DNA of 64,000 nucleotides, taken from NCBI RefSeq assembly GCF_009659535.1, contig NZ_VJZZ01000013.1, positions 62,001-126,000 on the forward strand. The letters are read 5' to 3'. The first letter of the stretch is position 1. Each line of letters opens with the position of its first letter. The stretch is from Aggregicoccus sp. 17bor-14. Lineage in GTDB: Bacteria; Myxococcota; Myxococcia; Myxococcales; Myxococcaceae. Made by a program: the position numbers and the translations under genes. This document shows, piece by piece, positions 55,637-64,000 of this stretch. The notes beneath the pieces were generated by a model. It had not been told where the DNA came from. It ran no database searches and was given only the letters and a program-made list of their open reading frames with translations.

Positions 55637-58033
55637 ATGACGTGGAAGGGAAACCCCGAGCAGCGGCAGCGCCGCGCGTGCCTCTCTGGCCGCGCGGGAG
55701 CCATCGCGGCCCTGCTGCTCTGCGTGCCGGGGACGGGGGCGTGGGCCCAGGCGCCGGCGGAGGACGCAGAGGCGGCGTCCGAGGCGCAGCTCGAGGACCT
55801 GCTCGAGGCGGCGCAGCGGGCACCGAGCAGTGCGGGGGCCGAGCGGCTCTTCGCGGAGGAGGACCTCGCGCCGCACTTCACCCAGGGCGCGCTCGCCCAG
55901 GCGAAGCTCGCCTACGAGCGCCGCCGCTACGGGCAGGCGCGCGCGCTCCTCGCCCGGGCACCGCAGAGCCCTCCCGTGCGCTACCTCGCGGCGCTCGCGG
56001 CGCTGAACGCCGGCGAGCTCGCCGTGGCGGCCGAGGAGTTCAGCGCGCTCGCGGAGCGCTACCCGCCGCTCGCGGACCGCTGCCGGGCGCTCGCGGGCGG
56101 CGCGCGTGAGCGGCTGAAGCAGTGGGATGCAGCGCTCGCCGCGTACGAGCAGGTGGCGCCCCCCGCGCTCGCCTTCCCCGAGGCGCGCTTCGGGATGTCG
56201 CGCGTGCTCGAGCGCAAGGGGGACCGGGTGGGGGCGGCGCGGGTGCTCGAGCCGCTCACCGGCGATGCGCCGGGGCGCGGGCGTGAGGCGGCGCGGCTGC
56301 AGGCCCTGATGCGGACGTGCGACCTCGCACGCGCGCGCCTCGACTACCAGGCCGAGCACCACGCGCTGCTCGAGGTGTGGGCCACGAGCCCGCTGTCTCC
56401 CGAGGCGGAGCGCGCCCGCGCGCGGCTCAAGGGACTTCCCCTGCCCCTCAAGTGGCGGGTGCGGCGCGCGGAGGCCCTGCTCGCGCTGCACCTCAACGCG
56501 CAGGCGCTCGCGCAGCTCGAGCCCGTGCTGCCGCAGCTCGCGCTGCCCGAGCCCCTCGCCTGCCGCGCGCACCTCGCCTACGGCACCGCGCTGCGCAAGG
56601 AGCGCCAGCACCGCAGCGCCGTGAGGGCGCTCGCCCCGGTGGCGGAGGCCTGCCGCGATGCCGAGCTGCGCCCGCGCGCCCTCTACCTGCTCGGCTATTC
56701 GCAGTCCGTCGTGGCGCCGCGCGACGCGGTGGAGACCTACGCCGCGCTCGCGCGCGACTACCCCGCGCACGCGCTCGCCGACGACGCGCTCTTCTTCGCC
56801 GCCCAGGTGCAGCTGCAGCTGGGCGACGCGCCGGGCGCGCTCGCGCGCTTCGAGGAGACGGCGCGCCGCTACCCCGAGGGCAACTTCGCCGCCGAGGCGC
56901 TCTTCAAGGCCTTCCTCGTCCAGTTCGAGCGCAAGGCCTGGGGGCCGGCGCTCGCGTCGCTCGCCGCCATTGAGGCGCTGCCGGCCGGCACGCTCCCGGA
57001 CGAGGAGCCCTGGCGCGCGCGCTACTGGGAGGCGCGCAGCCTCGAGGCGCAGGGGCAGCTGCCCGAGGCGCTCGCGGCCTACGGGCGCGTGGCGCGCGAG
57101 CGGCCGGGCACCTACTACGGGATGCTCGCGTGTGGCCGGCTCGAGGCGCGCGAGGTGCCCTGTGGCCTCACGCCGGGCACGGCCTCGGGCAGCGCCCCGC
57201 CGCAGGGCCGCGGCGCGGAGCAGGGTGGCACGGGCCTGCCGCTGGGCACGCTCGCCGAGGAGCCCCACTTCTGGGCCGCGGTGGAGCTGCACCGGCTGCG
57301 GCTGCCGGGGGCCGCGGAGGAGCTGCTCGCCATCGAGCCCCGGAGGCAGTCGCCCGCGGGGGCCCGGCTGCTCTTCCGACTGGCGCAGACGCTGGGGCTG
57401 GAGAAGACGGCGGGCGCGCTGGCGCGCAGTACGGCGCTCACCTCGAGCCTCGTCGGCGCGCCGGACGCGAGCTCGCGACAGGTGTGGGAGGCCACCTATC
57501 CGCTCGCGTTCCAGCCCCTGGTGGAGCGCTACGGCAAGGCGGCCCGGGTGGATGCGCACCTCGTGTACGCCCTCATGCGCGAGGAGAGCCGCTTCAACCC
57601 GCGCGCCCGCTCCTCCACCGGCGCGCTCGGCCTCACCCAGCTCATGCCGGCCACCGCGAGCGCCGTCGCCCGGGCCCACCGCGTCGGGCAGGTGACGGCC
57701 GAGCACCTGCTGCAACCCTACAAGAACCTGCAGCTGGGCTCGCTGTACCTCGGCTCGCTCCTGCGCGACTTCGAGGGGGAGCCCACCTACGCCATCGCCA
57801 GCTACAACGCAGGCCCCGGCGCCGTGCGCCGCTGGCTGCGCACGCGCCCCGCCGCCGAGCTGGACGAGTGGGTGGAGCTCATCCCCTTCGAGGAGACGCG
57901 CGCCTACGTGAAGCGGGTGCAGGCCAGCTACGCCACCTACCGGATCCTCTACGCGCGCCCCGCGCCCGCGCAGCCGGAGCGCACGCGCCGGGGCGCTGCG
58001 GGGAGTGGGCGCAGCGCCCTGCTCGCGCCGTAG
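55637..58033 (+). CDS. Slt-type soluble lytic murein transglycosylase
   Basis: 798 aa. Signal peptide (IAALLLCVPGTGAWA, cleavage near 38). A long helical TPR-like superhelix (about 60-600) with several tetratricopeptide-like units (LARDYPAHALADDALFFAAQ). The C-terminal SLT catalytic domain (about 615-775) has catalytic Glu650 in MREESRF, GLTQLMPATA, SYNAGPGAV and FEETRAYVKRV. It cleaves peptidoglycan between MurNAc and GlcNAc to give 1,6-anhydroMurNAc, in the periplasm. Longer than E. coli Slt70. It is 234 bp upstream of the TonB-dependent receptor. Confidence 0.94.
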   Translation: MTWKGNPEQRQRRACLSGRAGAIAALLLCVPGTGAWAQAPAEDAEAASEAQLEDLLEAAQRAPSSAGAERLFAEEDLAPHFTQGALAQAKLAYERRRYGQARALLARAPQSPPVRYLAALAALNAGELAVAAEEFSALAERYPPLADRCRALAGGARERLKQWDAALAAYEQVAPPALAFPEARFGMSRVLERKGDRVGAARVLEPLTGDAPGRGREAARLQALMRTCDLARARLDYQAEHHALLEVWATSPLSPEAERARARLKGLPLPLKWRVRRAEALLALHLNAQALAQLEPVLPQLALPEPLACRAHLAYGTALRKERQHRSAVRALAPVAEACRDAELRPRALYLLGYSQSVVAPRDAVETYAALARDYPAHALADDALFFAAQVQLQLGDAPGALARFEETARRYPEGNFAAEALFKAFLVQFERKAWGPALASLAAIEALPAGTLPDEEPWRARYWEARSLEAQGQLPEALAAYGRVARERPGTYYGMLACGRLEAREVPCGLTPGTASGSAPPQGRGAEQGGTGLPLGTLAEEPHFWAAVELHRLRLPGAAEELLAIEPRRQSPAGARLLFRLAQTLGLEKTAGALARSTALTSSLVGAPDASSRQVWEATYPLAFQPLVERYGKAARVDAHLVYALMREESRFNPRARSSTGALGLTQLMPATASAVARAHRVGQVTAEHLLQPYKNLQLGSLYLGSLLRDFEGEPTYAIASYNAGPGAVRRWLRTRPAAELDEWVELIPFEETRAYVKRVQASYATYRILYARPAPAQPERTRRGAAGSGRSALLAP

Positions 58034-58267
58034 CCCGGGGCTGCGCCACGCGCGTGACCGTGGCGGGTGCCAGTACGGGCCGGCTCGTCTCCGATGCCTT
58101 GAGCGGGGGCCTTGTCCGCTCCGCTCGAAGGCAGCTATACGCATCACCGTTCCAGCCACCCAGCGCCTCGATGGCGGTCCCCTCGCGAGACCGTAGGGCG
58201 CTCGGTGGGGTGCGTCCTGGCGCGACCCGCTCCACACGAGCCCCTGCGCCAGTGGGTACTGCACCCC

Positions 58268-60538
58268 ATGGGACTGGATCTCCACACGGCCGCGCTGCTG
58301 GCCCTCCTCGCACCGAGCCTGGCGCTCGCGCAGACATCTCCTGATGCGGGCGGCTCGCCCTCCGCGCAGGCGGCGTCACCGCAGACACCGGACGGCGGAG
58401 CCACGCCGGCACCCGAGCGCGGCGCGACGCCAGCGCAGGACACGGGCCTCACGGTCGCCCCCGACAGCAGCGCGCCGCTGCCCGCTCCGGCTGAGCCTCC
58501 CGAAGCACCCGCGTCCGCGGCGAAGGAGCCCGCGCCGCTGGAGACCGTGGTGCGCGCCGCGCGCCCCTACACCGCCGCGAGCAGCAGCACGGTGCGCGAC
58601 CGCGACTTCCTGCTGCGCCCGCACCCGCGGCCGGTGGACATCCTGCAGGTGGTGCCCGGGCTCTACACGAACCAGCACGCGGGCGGCGGCAAGGCGAACC
58701 AGTACTTCCTGCGCGGCTTCGACGCGGACCACGGCACGGACGTGGCGCTCTCGGTGGACGGGGTTCCGGTGAACCTCGTGAGCCACGGCCACGGCCAGGG
58801 CTACGCGGACCTCAACTGGATCATCCCCGAGGTGGTGCAGCGGGTGGACGTGGCCAAGGGCCCGTACTTCGCGAGCCTCGGGGACTTCGCCACCGCGGGC
58901 GCGGTGAACCTGGTGGCGCGCGACGCGCAGGAGCAGAGCCAGCTCACGCTCGGCGGCGGCAGCTTCCGTACCTACCGCGCGCTGGGGCTGTTCTCGCCGG
59001 AGCTCGGCGAGTGGAAGCCGCTGCTCGCCGCGCAGGTGTACGGGACGAACGGCCCCTTCGACAGCCCCGAGCGCCTGAAGCGCTACAGCCTCTTCGGCAA
59101 GCTCACGCGGCAGCTGCCCGGTGGCGCGCAGCTCTCGCTCGCGGTCACCTCGTACGGCAGCGGGTGGAACGCCAGCGGGCAGATTCCCCTGCGTGAGGTG
59201 GAGGCGGGGCGGCTCTCGCGCTTCGGCACCCTGGACCCGGACGAGGGCGGCAACTCGCAGCGCCACAGCGTGTACGCCCAGTACCGCGCCCGCACGGACG
59301 GCGGCGGCGAGGTGCAGGCGCTCGCGTACCTGGTGCAGTACCGGCTCAACCTCTACAGCAACTTCACCTTCTTCAGCCGCGACCCGGTCAACGGCGACAT
59401 GATCGAGCAGTACGACGCGCGCACCCTCGCGGGCTTCCACGCGAGCTACCGCTTCGCGCACGAGCTGGGCAGCGTGCGGCTGGAGACCACCGTGGGCGCG
59501 CAGCTGCGCTCGGACACGGTGGACAACGGCCTCTACGACGCGAAGGCGCGCGAGCGCCTCTCGCCCGGGGTGCTCGCCCACGTGCGCGAGGGGAGCCTTG
59601 GCGCGTACGCCCAGGAGGACGTGACCTTCACCCGCTGGCTGCGCCTGGTGGCCGGCCTGCGCGCGGACTACTTCGGCTTCTCGGTGGACGACCGGCTCGA
59701 GGACCTGGGCGGCCTGGGGACGAAGAGCTCCGGCGTCCGGCAGGCCTCGCAGCTCAGCCCCAAGGCGAGCCTCGTGGTGAGCGCGCTCCCGGAGACGGAG
59801 CTGTACCTGAACTACGGAGACGGCTTTCACTCCAACGACGCGCGCGGCGTGGTGCGCGAGCCGGACGCGGTGACGCCGCTCACCCGGGCGCGCGGCTACG
59901 AGGTGGGCGCGCGCACGCGCCTCTTCGACCGGCTGGACCTGGCCGGCAGCCTCTTCCTGCTGGACCTGGACAGCGAGCTCGTCTGGGTGGGAGACGAGGG
60001 CGGGACGGAAGCGCGCGGCCCCACGCGCCGGCGCGGCCTGGAGGGCGAGGCGCGCCTGCGGCTGCTCTCCTGGCTCTACGCGGACGCGGACGTGACGGTG
60101 TCGCGCGCGACGTACGTGCAGAACGCGGGCAACGCGAACGCGGTGGCGCTCGCCCCCACCTTCATCCTCCAGGGCGGGCTCTCCGCGCGCCACCCCAGCG
60201 GAGTGTACGGGCGCCTCGGCGCGCTGCACCTCGCGGACCGCCCGGCCACAGAGGACCGCTTCCTCACCGCCGAGGGCTTCACCCGCGTGGACGCCACGCT
60301 CGGCTACCGCGCGCGCCGCTTCGAGCTGAGCCTCGCGGTACAGAACCTGCTCGATACGCCGTGGCGCGAGGCGCAGTTCGCCAACGTGTCCCGGCTGCCC
60401 AGCGAGACCGGCCCCGAGAGCTGCCCAGCGGGCACGCGCCCCGCCGGCGAGCCGGGCGCCTTCGAGGGCTGCGAGGACCTTCACTTCACTCCCGGCGCGC
60501 CCCTCAACGCCCAGCTCGCGGTGAGCCTCTTCTTCTAG
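58268..60538 (+). CDS. TonB-dependent outer-membrane receptor
   Basis: 756 aa. Signal peptide (LLALLAPSLALA), a Pro/Ala linker (about 23-90), plug domain (about 92-205, with VDILQVVPGLYT, GGGKANQYFLRGFDADHGTD and VDVAKGPYFASLGDFATAG), then a beta-barrel ending in QLAVSLFF with the terminal Phe expected for BAM assembly. It takes up an unknown substrate using TonB energy. No TonB, ExbB/D or ABC genes are adjacent, and I find no Fur-like box in its 234-bp upstream gap. The stop TAG overlaps that of the convergent small gene in CTAG. Confidence 0.94.
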   Translation: MGLDLHTAALLALLAPSLALAQTSPDAGGSPSAQAASPQTPDGGATPAPERGATPAQDTGLTVAPDSSAPLPAPAEPPEAPASAAKEPAPLETVVRAARPYTAASSSTVRDRDFLLRPHPRPVDILQVVPGLYTNQHAGGGKANQYFLRGFDADHGTDVALSVDGVPVNLVSHGHGQGYADLNWIIPEVVQRVDVAKGPYFASLGDFATAGAVNLVARDAQEQSQLTLGGGSFRTYRALGLFSPELGEWKPLLAAQVYGTNGPFDSPERLKRYSLFGKLTRQLPGGAQLSLAVTSYGSGWNASGQIPLREVEAGRLSRFGTLDPDEGGNSQRHSVYAQYRARTDGGGEVQALAYLVQYRLNLYSNFTFFSRDPVNGDMIEQYDARTLAGFHASYRFAHELGSVRLETTVGAQLRSDTVDNGLYDAKARERLSPGVLAHVREGSLGAYAQEDVTFTRWLRLVAGLRADYFGFSVDDRLEDLGGLGTKSSGVRQASQLSPKASLVVSALPETELYLNYGDGFHSNDARGVVREPDAVTPLTRARGYEVGARTRLFDRLDLAGSLFLLDLDSELVWVGDEGGTEARGPTRRRGLEGEARLRLLSWLYADADVTVSRATYVQNAGNANAVALAPTFILQGGLSARHPSGVYGRLGALHLADRPATEDRFLTAEGFTRVDATLGYRARRFELSLAVQNLLDTPWREAQFANVSRLPSETGPESCPAGTRPAGEPGAFEGCEDLHFTPGAPLNAQLAVSLFF

Positions 60539-60777
60539 GGGCGCGGGCGCGCCCGCAGCTCGAGCAGGCGGTCCATCACGTCCGCGCACAGCTCCTCGAG
60601 CCGCTCGGCGAGGTCCGCGTCGCGCGGGTCGGCCGGGTGCTCGCCGGGGTTGCCGAGGCTGCGCTCCTCGCGCGAGGCGCCGAGCGCGGCCCGGGCGGAG
60701 CCGAGGGCCCGCTCCATCGCGTCGAGGCGCTCGAGGCGCAGGAGGTCCGCTTCGTCGGGGGGCCGGGGGTAGAACAT
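60535..60777 (-). CDS. Small helical protein, unknown
   Basis: 80 aa, starting MFYPRPPDEADLLRLERLDAMERAL and ending in a charged Arg-rich helix (LAERLEELCADVMDRLLELRAR, shown in part). The ATG at 60777 has GGAG four bases upstream. Predicted two-helix coiled structure. It converges on the TonB receptor with overlapping stop codons. No family recognised. A real but minor gene is likely given its ribosome site and coding-like residue use. Confidence 0.6.
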   Translation of the reverse strand: MFYPRPPDEADLLRLERLDAMERALGSARAALGASREERSLGNPGEHPADPRDADLAERLEELCADVMDRLLELRARPRP

Positions 60778-60957
60778 GCTCCAGGGCTCCAGGGAGGAGA
60801 GGTCCGTGCAGTACGGGCGTGCCCATCCTTCGGATTGCCCACACTCCGGGTGAGGGGCCAGGCACACAGGCCCCCTGCGGCCCGCCCGCTCAGCGCTTTG
60901 AGTGCTCCGCCCGCGTGCGCACCTTTGGGGCTCCGATTCAGAGGAGGAGCGACGACC

Positions 60958-61386
60958 ATGAAGCTGAGCGAGGTGATGACCCGCGACGTGCAGATCGCCA
61001 ACCCGGACGACACGCTGGCGGAGGCGGCGCTGCGGATGACGGACCACGAGGTGGGCGCGCTGCCGGTGTGCAACGGCCGCAAGGTGCTGGGGATGATCAC
61101 CGACCGCGACCTCGTGGTGCGCGGCATCGCCCGTCACCTCGACCCCGAGACCACCCAGGTGCAGCGCTGCATGAGCGAGGGCGTGCTCTGGTGCTTCGAG
61201 GACGAGGACGTGCAGGAGGCCGCGCGCAAGATGGCCGAGCAGCAGGTGCGCCGGCTCATCGTGGTGGACCGCGACAAGAACCTCGTGGGCATGGTGGCGC
61301 TCGCGGACGTGGCGCGCAGCGCGGACGAGCGCGTGAGCGGCAGCGCGCTCGAGGGCATCAGCGAGCCCTCGCTCTCGGCGCACTAG
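60958..61386 (+). CDS. Tandem CBS-domain protein
   Basis: 142 aa with two CBS motifs (about 7-60 and 70-130: VGALPVCNGRKVLGMITDRD and VRRLIVVDRDKNLVGMVALAD). CBS pairs bind adenosine nucleotides and act as energy-status sensors. The ATG is preceded by GAGGAGGAG. Stand-alone, with no fused enzyme; its partner is not evident. It converges on the HdeD-like gene with an 11-bp gap. Confidence 0.93.
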   Translation: MKLSEVMTRDVQIANPDDTLAEAALRMTDHEVGALPVCNGRKVLGMITDRDLVVRGIARHLDPETTQVQRCMSEGVLWCFEDEDVQEAARKMAEQQVRRLIVVDRDKNLVGMVALADVARSADERVSGSALEGISEPSLSAH

Positions 61387-61397
61387 GCGCGCGCGCC

Positions 61398-61991
61398 CTA
61401 CGCCGACCGGGCGTGCTCGGGCTCCAGGTCCTTGAGCCCGATGGCGAAGGCAATCCACGCAGCCCCGCGGAAGACGAGCTCGACGCCCACGAAGGTGCCG
61501 ATGAGCCACAGCGCCGAGCCGGGCAGCTGACGCCACACCAGCGCGGCCAGCACGAGCGAGACCGCGCCGTTCAAGGTCTCCCACAGCCAGCCGTTCTGAC
61601 GGTTGAGCAGCGACGCCACCACGCGGAACAGCCCCGAGGAGGCGAACCAGCCCACCGCGAGCAGCGAGAGCGTGAGCGCGCTGCCCACCGGCGTGCGCAG
61701 CACCAGCAGCCCCACCACGGCCCCCAGCACGCCGGAGAGCAGGTGCAGCGTGAAGCCGCTGGAGCGGCGCGCCCCGAAGGCGTGCACCACCTCCGCCACG
61801 CCGCCGATGACCAGCGACCAGCCGAGCAGCAGCACCGAGAGCAGGGTGGTGGCCATCGAGGAGCGGAGCGCCCAGAAGCCCACCACCAGCAGCAGCAGCC
61901 CGAGCGCCCAGAACCAGCCCCGGTGGCGCAACAGCTCCTCGTGCACCGCGCTCAACGCCGCGGCCTCGCGCTCCGCACGGTTCGGTTCCAT
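61398..61991 (-). CDS. HdeD-like (DUF308) membrane protein
   Basis: 197 aa with about six hydrophobic helices (for example WALGLLLLVVGFWAL, LLSVLLLGWSLVIGGV and LGAVVGLLVL) and short loops, the HdeD/DUF308 pattern. The second and sixth segments contain the family's spaced Gly residues. HdeD in E. coli is linked to acid resistance; the role here is unknown. The ATG at 61991 gives a hydrophilic N-terminal helix first. Codirectional with the receiver-kinase at 62119 and 127 bp downstream of it. Confidence 0.88.
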   Translation of the reverse strand: MEPNRAEREAAALSAVHEELLRHRGWFWALGLLLLVVGFWALRSSMATTLLSVLLLGWSLVIGGVAEVVHAFGARRSSGFTLHLLSGVLGAVVGLLVLRTPVGSALTLSLLAVGWFASSGLFRVVASLLNRQNGWLWETLNGAVSLVLAALVWRQLPGSALWLIGTFVGVELVFRGAAWIAFAIGLKDLEPEHARSA

Positions 61992-62118
61992 CGCAGCCTC
62001 CCGGGGCGCCCGCTCGGGACCCACACGGCCACCGTAGGTCCTGCGCCCGCACCTGGCAGCGGCCGCCCACTCGCGCCGCCGCCGGGTCCGCTGCCTCCCT
62101 GAAACCCCCGAGGGCGCG

Positions 62119-64000
62119 CTACGGCGCGCGGCGAGGCCAGTGCACGCGGAACAGGGTGCCCCCGGCCTCGCTGGACTGCACCTCCACGCGGCCGCCGTGC
62201 GCGAGCGCGATCTGCTGCGCGATGTAGAGCCCCAGCCCCACGCTCTTGCCCGCCGCGCCCGCGTCCTCCCCCGCGTCGCTGCCGCGGCGCATCGGCTCGA
62301 AGAGGTAGGGCAGGTCCGCGCCCGGGATGGGCCGGCCGCGGTTGTGCACCTCGAGCAGCACCTCGTCCGCGAGCCCGCGCGTGCACACCTGCACCCCGCT
62401 GTCCGCCGCCCCGTGCTGCAGGGCGTTGCCCACCAGGTTGGCGATGACCTGCGCGGCGCGGTCCGCATCGAGCAGCAGCGTGGCCTCGCCCTCCTGGTGC
62501 ACGTGCAGCGCGCGTCCCGGGTGCGTCACCTGCAGCTCGTCCACCACCTGCTGGGTGAGCGCGTGCAGGTCCACGCTCGCGCGGGTGATGGGGATGCCGC
62601 TGCCCATGCGCGCGCGGGTGAAGTCCAGCAGGTCGCGCACCAGGCGGTTCGCGCGCTCCGCGGAGCTGAGCACGCGGCCCGCGACGCGCCGCTGCCGCTC
62701 GTCCAGCCCCTCGCGCGAGAGCAGCGTGGCGGCGGAGAGGCTGATGGCGGCGATGGGGTTGCGCAGGTCGTGGCTCACGATGCCGATGAGCTGCTGCTCG
62801 AACTCGGCGCGCCGCCGCTCGGCCTCCGCCTGGCGGCGCTGCTCGGTGACGTCGCGCCCGGCCGCGTACAGCACCCCCGCCTCCACGTCCGGCGCCGCGT
62901 TCCACGACACCCAGCGGTAGCTGCCGTCCGCGTGCCGGAAGCGGCACTCGAAGCGCGCGGTGGACTGCCCCTGGCCGAGCCGCGCGAGCTCCTCGGCCGC
63001 CGCCGCCTGGTCCTCCGGGTGCTCCAGCTCGCGCAGGCGCTGGCCCACCAGCGCCGCGGGCGCGTAGCCCAGCAGCCGCTCCCAGGCGGGGTTCACGCGC
63101 CGCACCACACCGGTGGCCAGGTCCGCGATGCACAGCAGCTCCTGCGAGAGGACGAAGAAGCGATCGCGCTCCTGCTCCGCGCGCCGGCGCTCGGTGATGT
63201 CCTTGCCCACGCCCACGAAGCCCGCGGGCGCGCCGCCGGGGCCGCGCAAGAGCGTGGTGCGCACGTCCACCCAGAGCTCGCGCCCGTCGCGGTGCCGCCC
63301 CTTCCACTCGCCCCGGTAGTCCTCGCCGTGCAGGATGCGCGAGAGGTCCTCGGGCAAGCTGCTCAGGTCCTGCTCCGGGTAGAGCAGCGCCGGGGTGTGG
63401 CCCAGCACCTCGTCCGCCGTGTAGCCGAACAGCGCCTCGGCGCCCACGTTCCAGTGGGTGATGCGCCCCTCCAGGTCGGTGACGATGACGCTGTCGCGCA
63501 CGTTCTCCAGGATGCGCGCCTGGCCCGCGAGCGCCGCGTTCAGCGCCTCCAGCTCCGCGCGCGCGCTGCGCTCGGCCTCGAGCTGCCGCGCGCGCTCCTG
63601 CGAGACGGACTGCCGGCGCAGCACCGTGCTCAGCGTGGCCACCAGCTCGTCCGGGTCCACCGGCGCCACGAGGAAGGTGTCCGCGCCGCCCTGCAGCCCG
63701 TGCACGCGGTCCGTGCTGGTGGTGAAGGCGGCGGACATCTGCACGATGGGCACGTGCGCGGTGGCCGGGTGCGCGCGCAGCCGGCGGCTCACCTCGAAGC
63801 CCGGGATGTCCGGCAGCTTCACGTCCAGCAGCACGAGGTCCGGCGGCTCCGCGAGCGCGAGCCGCAGCGCCTCCTCGCCGGTGCTCGCCTCGCGCGGCGC
63901 GAAGCCTGCGCGCCGCAGCACGTTCGTCAGCAGGTAGCGCTGCGCGGGGTGGTCGTCCACCACGAGCACGACGTTGGGCTGGGCAGGAGGAGGGTTCGAG
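62119..64000 (-). CDS. Receiver-PAS-PAS-histidine kinase (5' end cut by window)
   Basis: About 627 aa visible. The frame stays open to the right edge (a Pro-rich lead before VVLVVDDHPAQ), so the start lies outside. Receiver: VDDH and Asp (LLDVKLPD) are present, but the invariant Lys is replaced by Ala (FLVAPVDP). Two PAS/PAC domains, HisKA with His in SHDLRNPI (codon 62770-62772), signature LLDFTRARMGSGIP, and HATPase with Asn-type G1 box HNRGRPIP and GLGLYIA. It combines both unusual traits seen in this window: a Lys-less receiver and an Asn G1 box. Confidence 0.92.
   Translation of the reverse strand, partial: SNPPPAQPNVVLVVDDHPAQRYLLTNVLRRAGFAPREASTGEEALRLALAEPPDLVLLDVKLPDIPGFEVSRRLRAHPATAHVPIVQMSAAFTTSTDRVHGLQGGADTFLVAPVDPDELVATLSTVLRRQSVSQERARQLEAERSARAELEALNAALAGQARILENVRDSVIVTDLEGRITHWNVGAEALFGYTADEVLGHTPALLYPEQDLSSLPEDLSRILHGEDYRGEWKGRHRDGRELWVDVRTTLLRGPGGAPAGFVGVGKDITERRRAEQERDRFFVLSQELLCIADLATGVVRRVNPAWERLLGYAPAALVGQRLRELEHPEDQAAAAEELARLGQGQSTARFECRFRHADGSYRWVSWNAAPDVEAGVLYAAGRDVTEQRRQAEAERRRAEFEQQLIGIVSHDLRNPIAAISLSAATLLSREGLDERQRRVAGRVLSSAERANRLVRDLLDFTRARMGSGIPITRASVDLHALTQQVVDELQVTHPGRALHVHQEGEATLLLDADRAAQVIANLVGNALQHGAADSGVQVCTRGLADEVLLEVHNRGRPIPGADLPYLFEPMRRGSDAGEDAGAAGKSVGLGLYIAQQIALAHGGRVEVQSSEAGGTLFRVHWPRRAP

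Overview
The window is very GC-rich DNA with strong G/C at third codon positions, densely packed with genes. It most likely comes from a myxobacterium (Myxococcota, Myxococcus/Aggregicoccus-like). The reasons are a MYXO-CTERM sorting tail on the 2203-4029 protein, an exceptional density of histidine kinases and response regulators, a chemosensory operon with a soluble receptor and a HEAT-repeat protein, and a CarH-type cobalamin domain. I saw no rRNA, tRNA, CRISPR array, prophage or intact transposase.

Layout. 0.4-6.5 kb is housekeeping: a small membrane protein, an AlgB/NtrC-like activator, a cell-surface ELWxxDGT-repeat protein, dnaN with a clear terminator, msrB and a small lipoprotein. 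6.7-24.4 kb is a signalling block on the plus strand: two PAS/GAF kinases, an 0.8 kb gene-free stretch of nested inverted repeats, receiver proteins, a stand-alone cobalamin-binding protein coupled to an unknown helical protein, a hybrid kinase and a receiver-kinase-receiver protein, then two more kinases. 24.4-34.3 kb (minus strand) is a seven-gene, translationally coupled chemosensory operon: cheY-like, cheA, cheW, a giant cytoplasmic receptor, a HEAT-repeat protein, cheR and cheB. 34.5-40.9 kb holds a receiver-PAS-kinase, a double-domain KaiC-like ATPase coupled to a receiver-kinase, another PAS-type kinase and a convergent receiver. 40.9-54.3 kb mixes a lipoprotein/outer-membrane pair, CHASE and receiver-PAS-GAF kinases, small proteins (UBP zinc finger, two RelE-like, a CxxC microprotein), a GDSL esterase lipoprotein, a LuxR-type regulator with a dead receiver, and another kinase. 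54.4-62 kb has a Tat-exported aldo/keto reductase, a Slt-type lytic transglycosylase, a TonB-dependent receptor, a CBS protein and an HdeD-like membrane protein. A receiver-PAS-PAS-kinase runs off the right edge.

How it works together. I count 14 histidine kinases besides CheA, but only two genes with a DNA-binding output domain (745-2127 and 51430-52173). Most kinases are therefore orphans that must signal to partners elsewhere or to the single-domain receivers here. Eight of the 14 belong to one paralogous subfamily, with Asn replacing Asp in the ATP-binding G1 box and a DFTRAR-GGGIP signature. The most novel-looking units are the cobalamin/photoreceptor-like phosphorelay (15231-20371), the KaiC-receiver-kinase cluster (36175-40880), the chemosensory operon with its oversized receptor, and the repeat region at 11140-11957 with its related REP elements, one of which encodes part of CheB.
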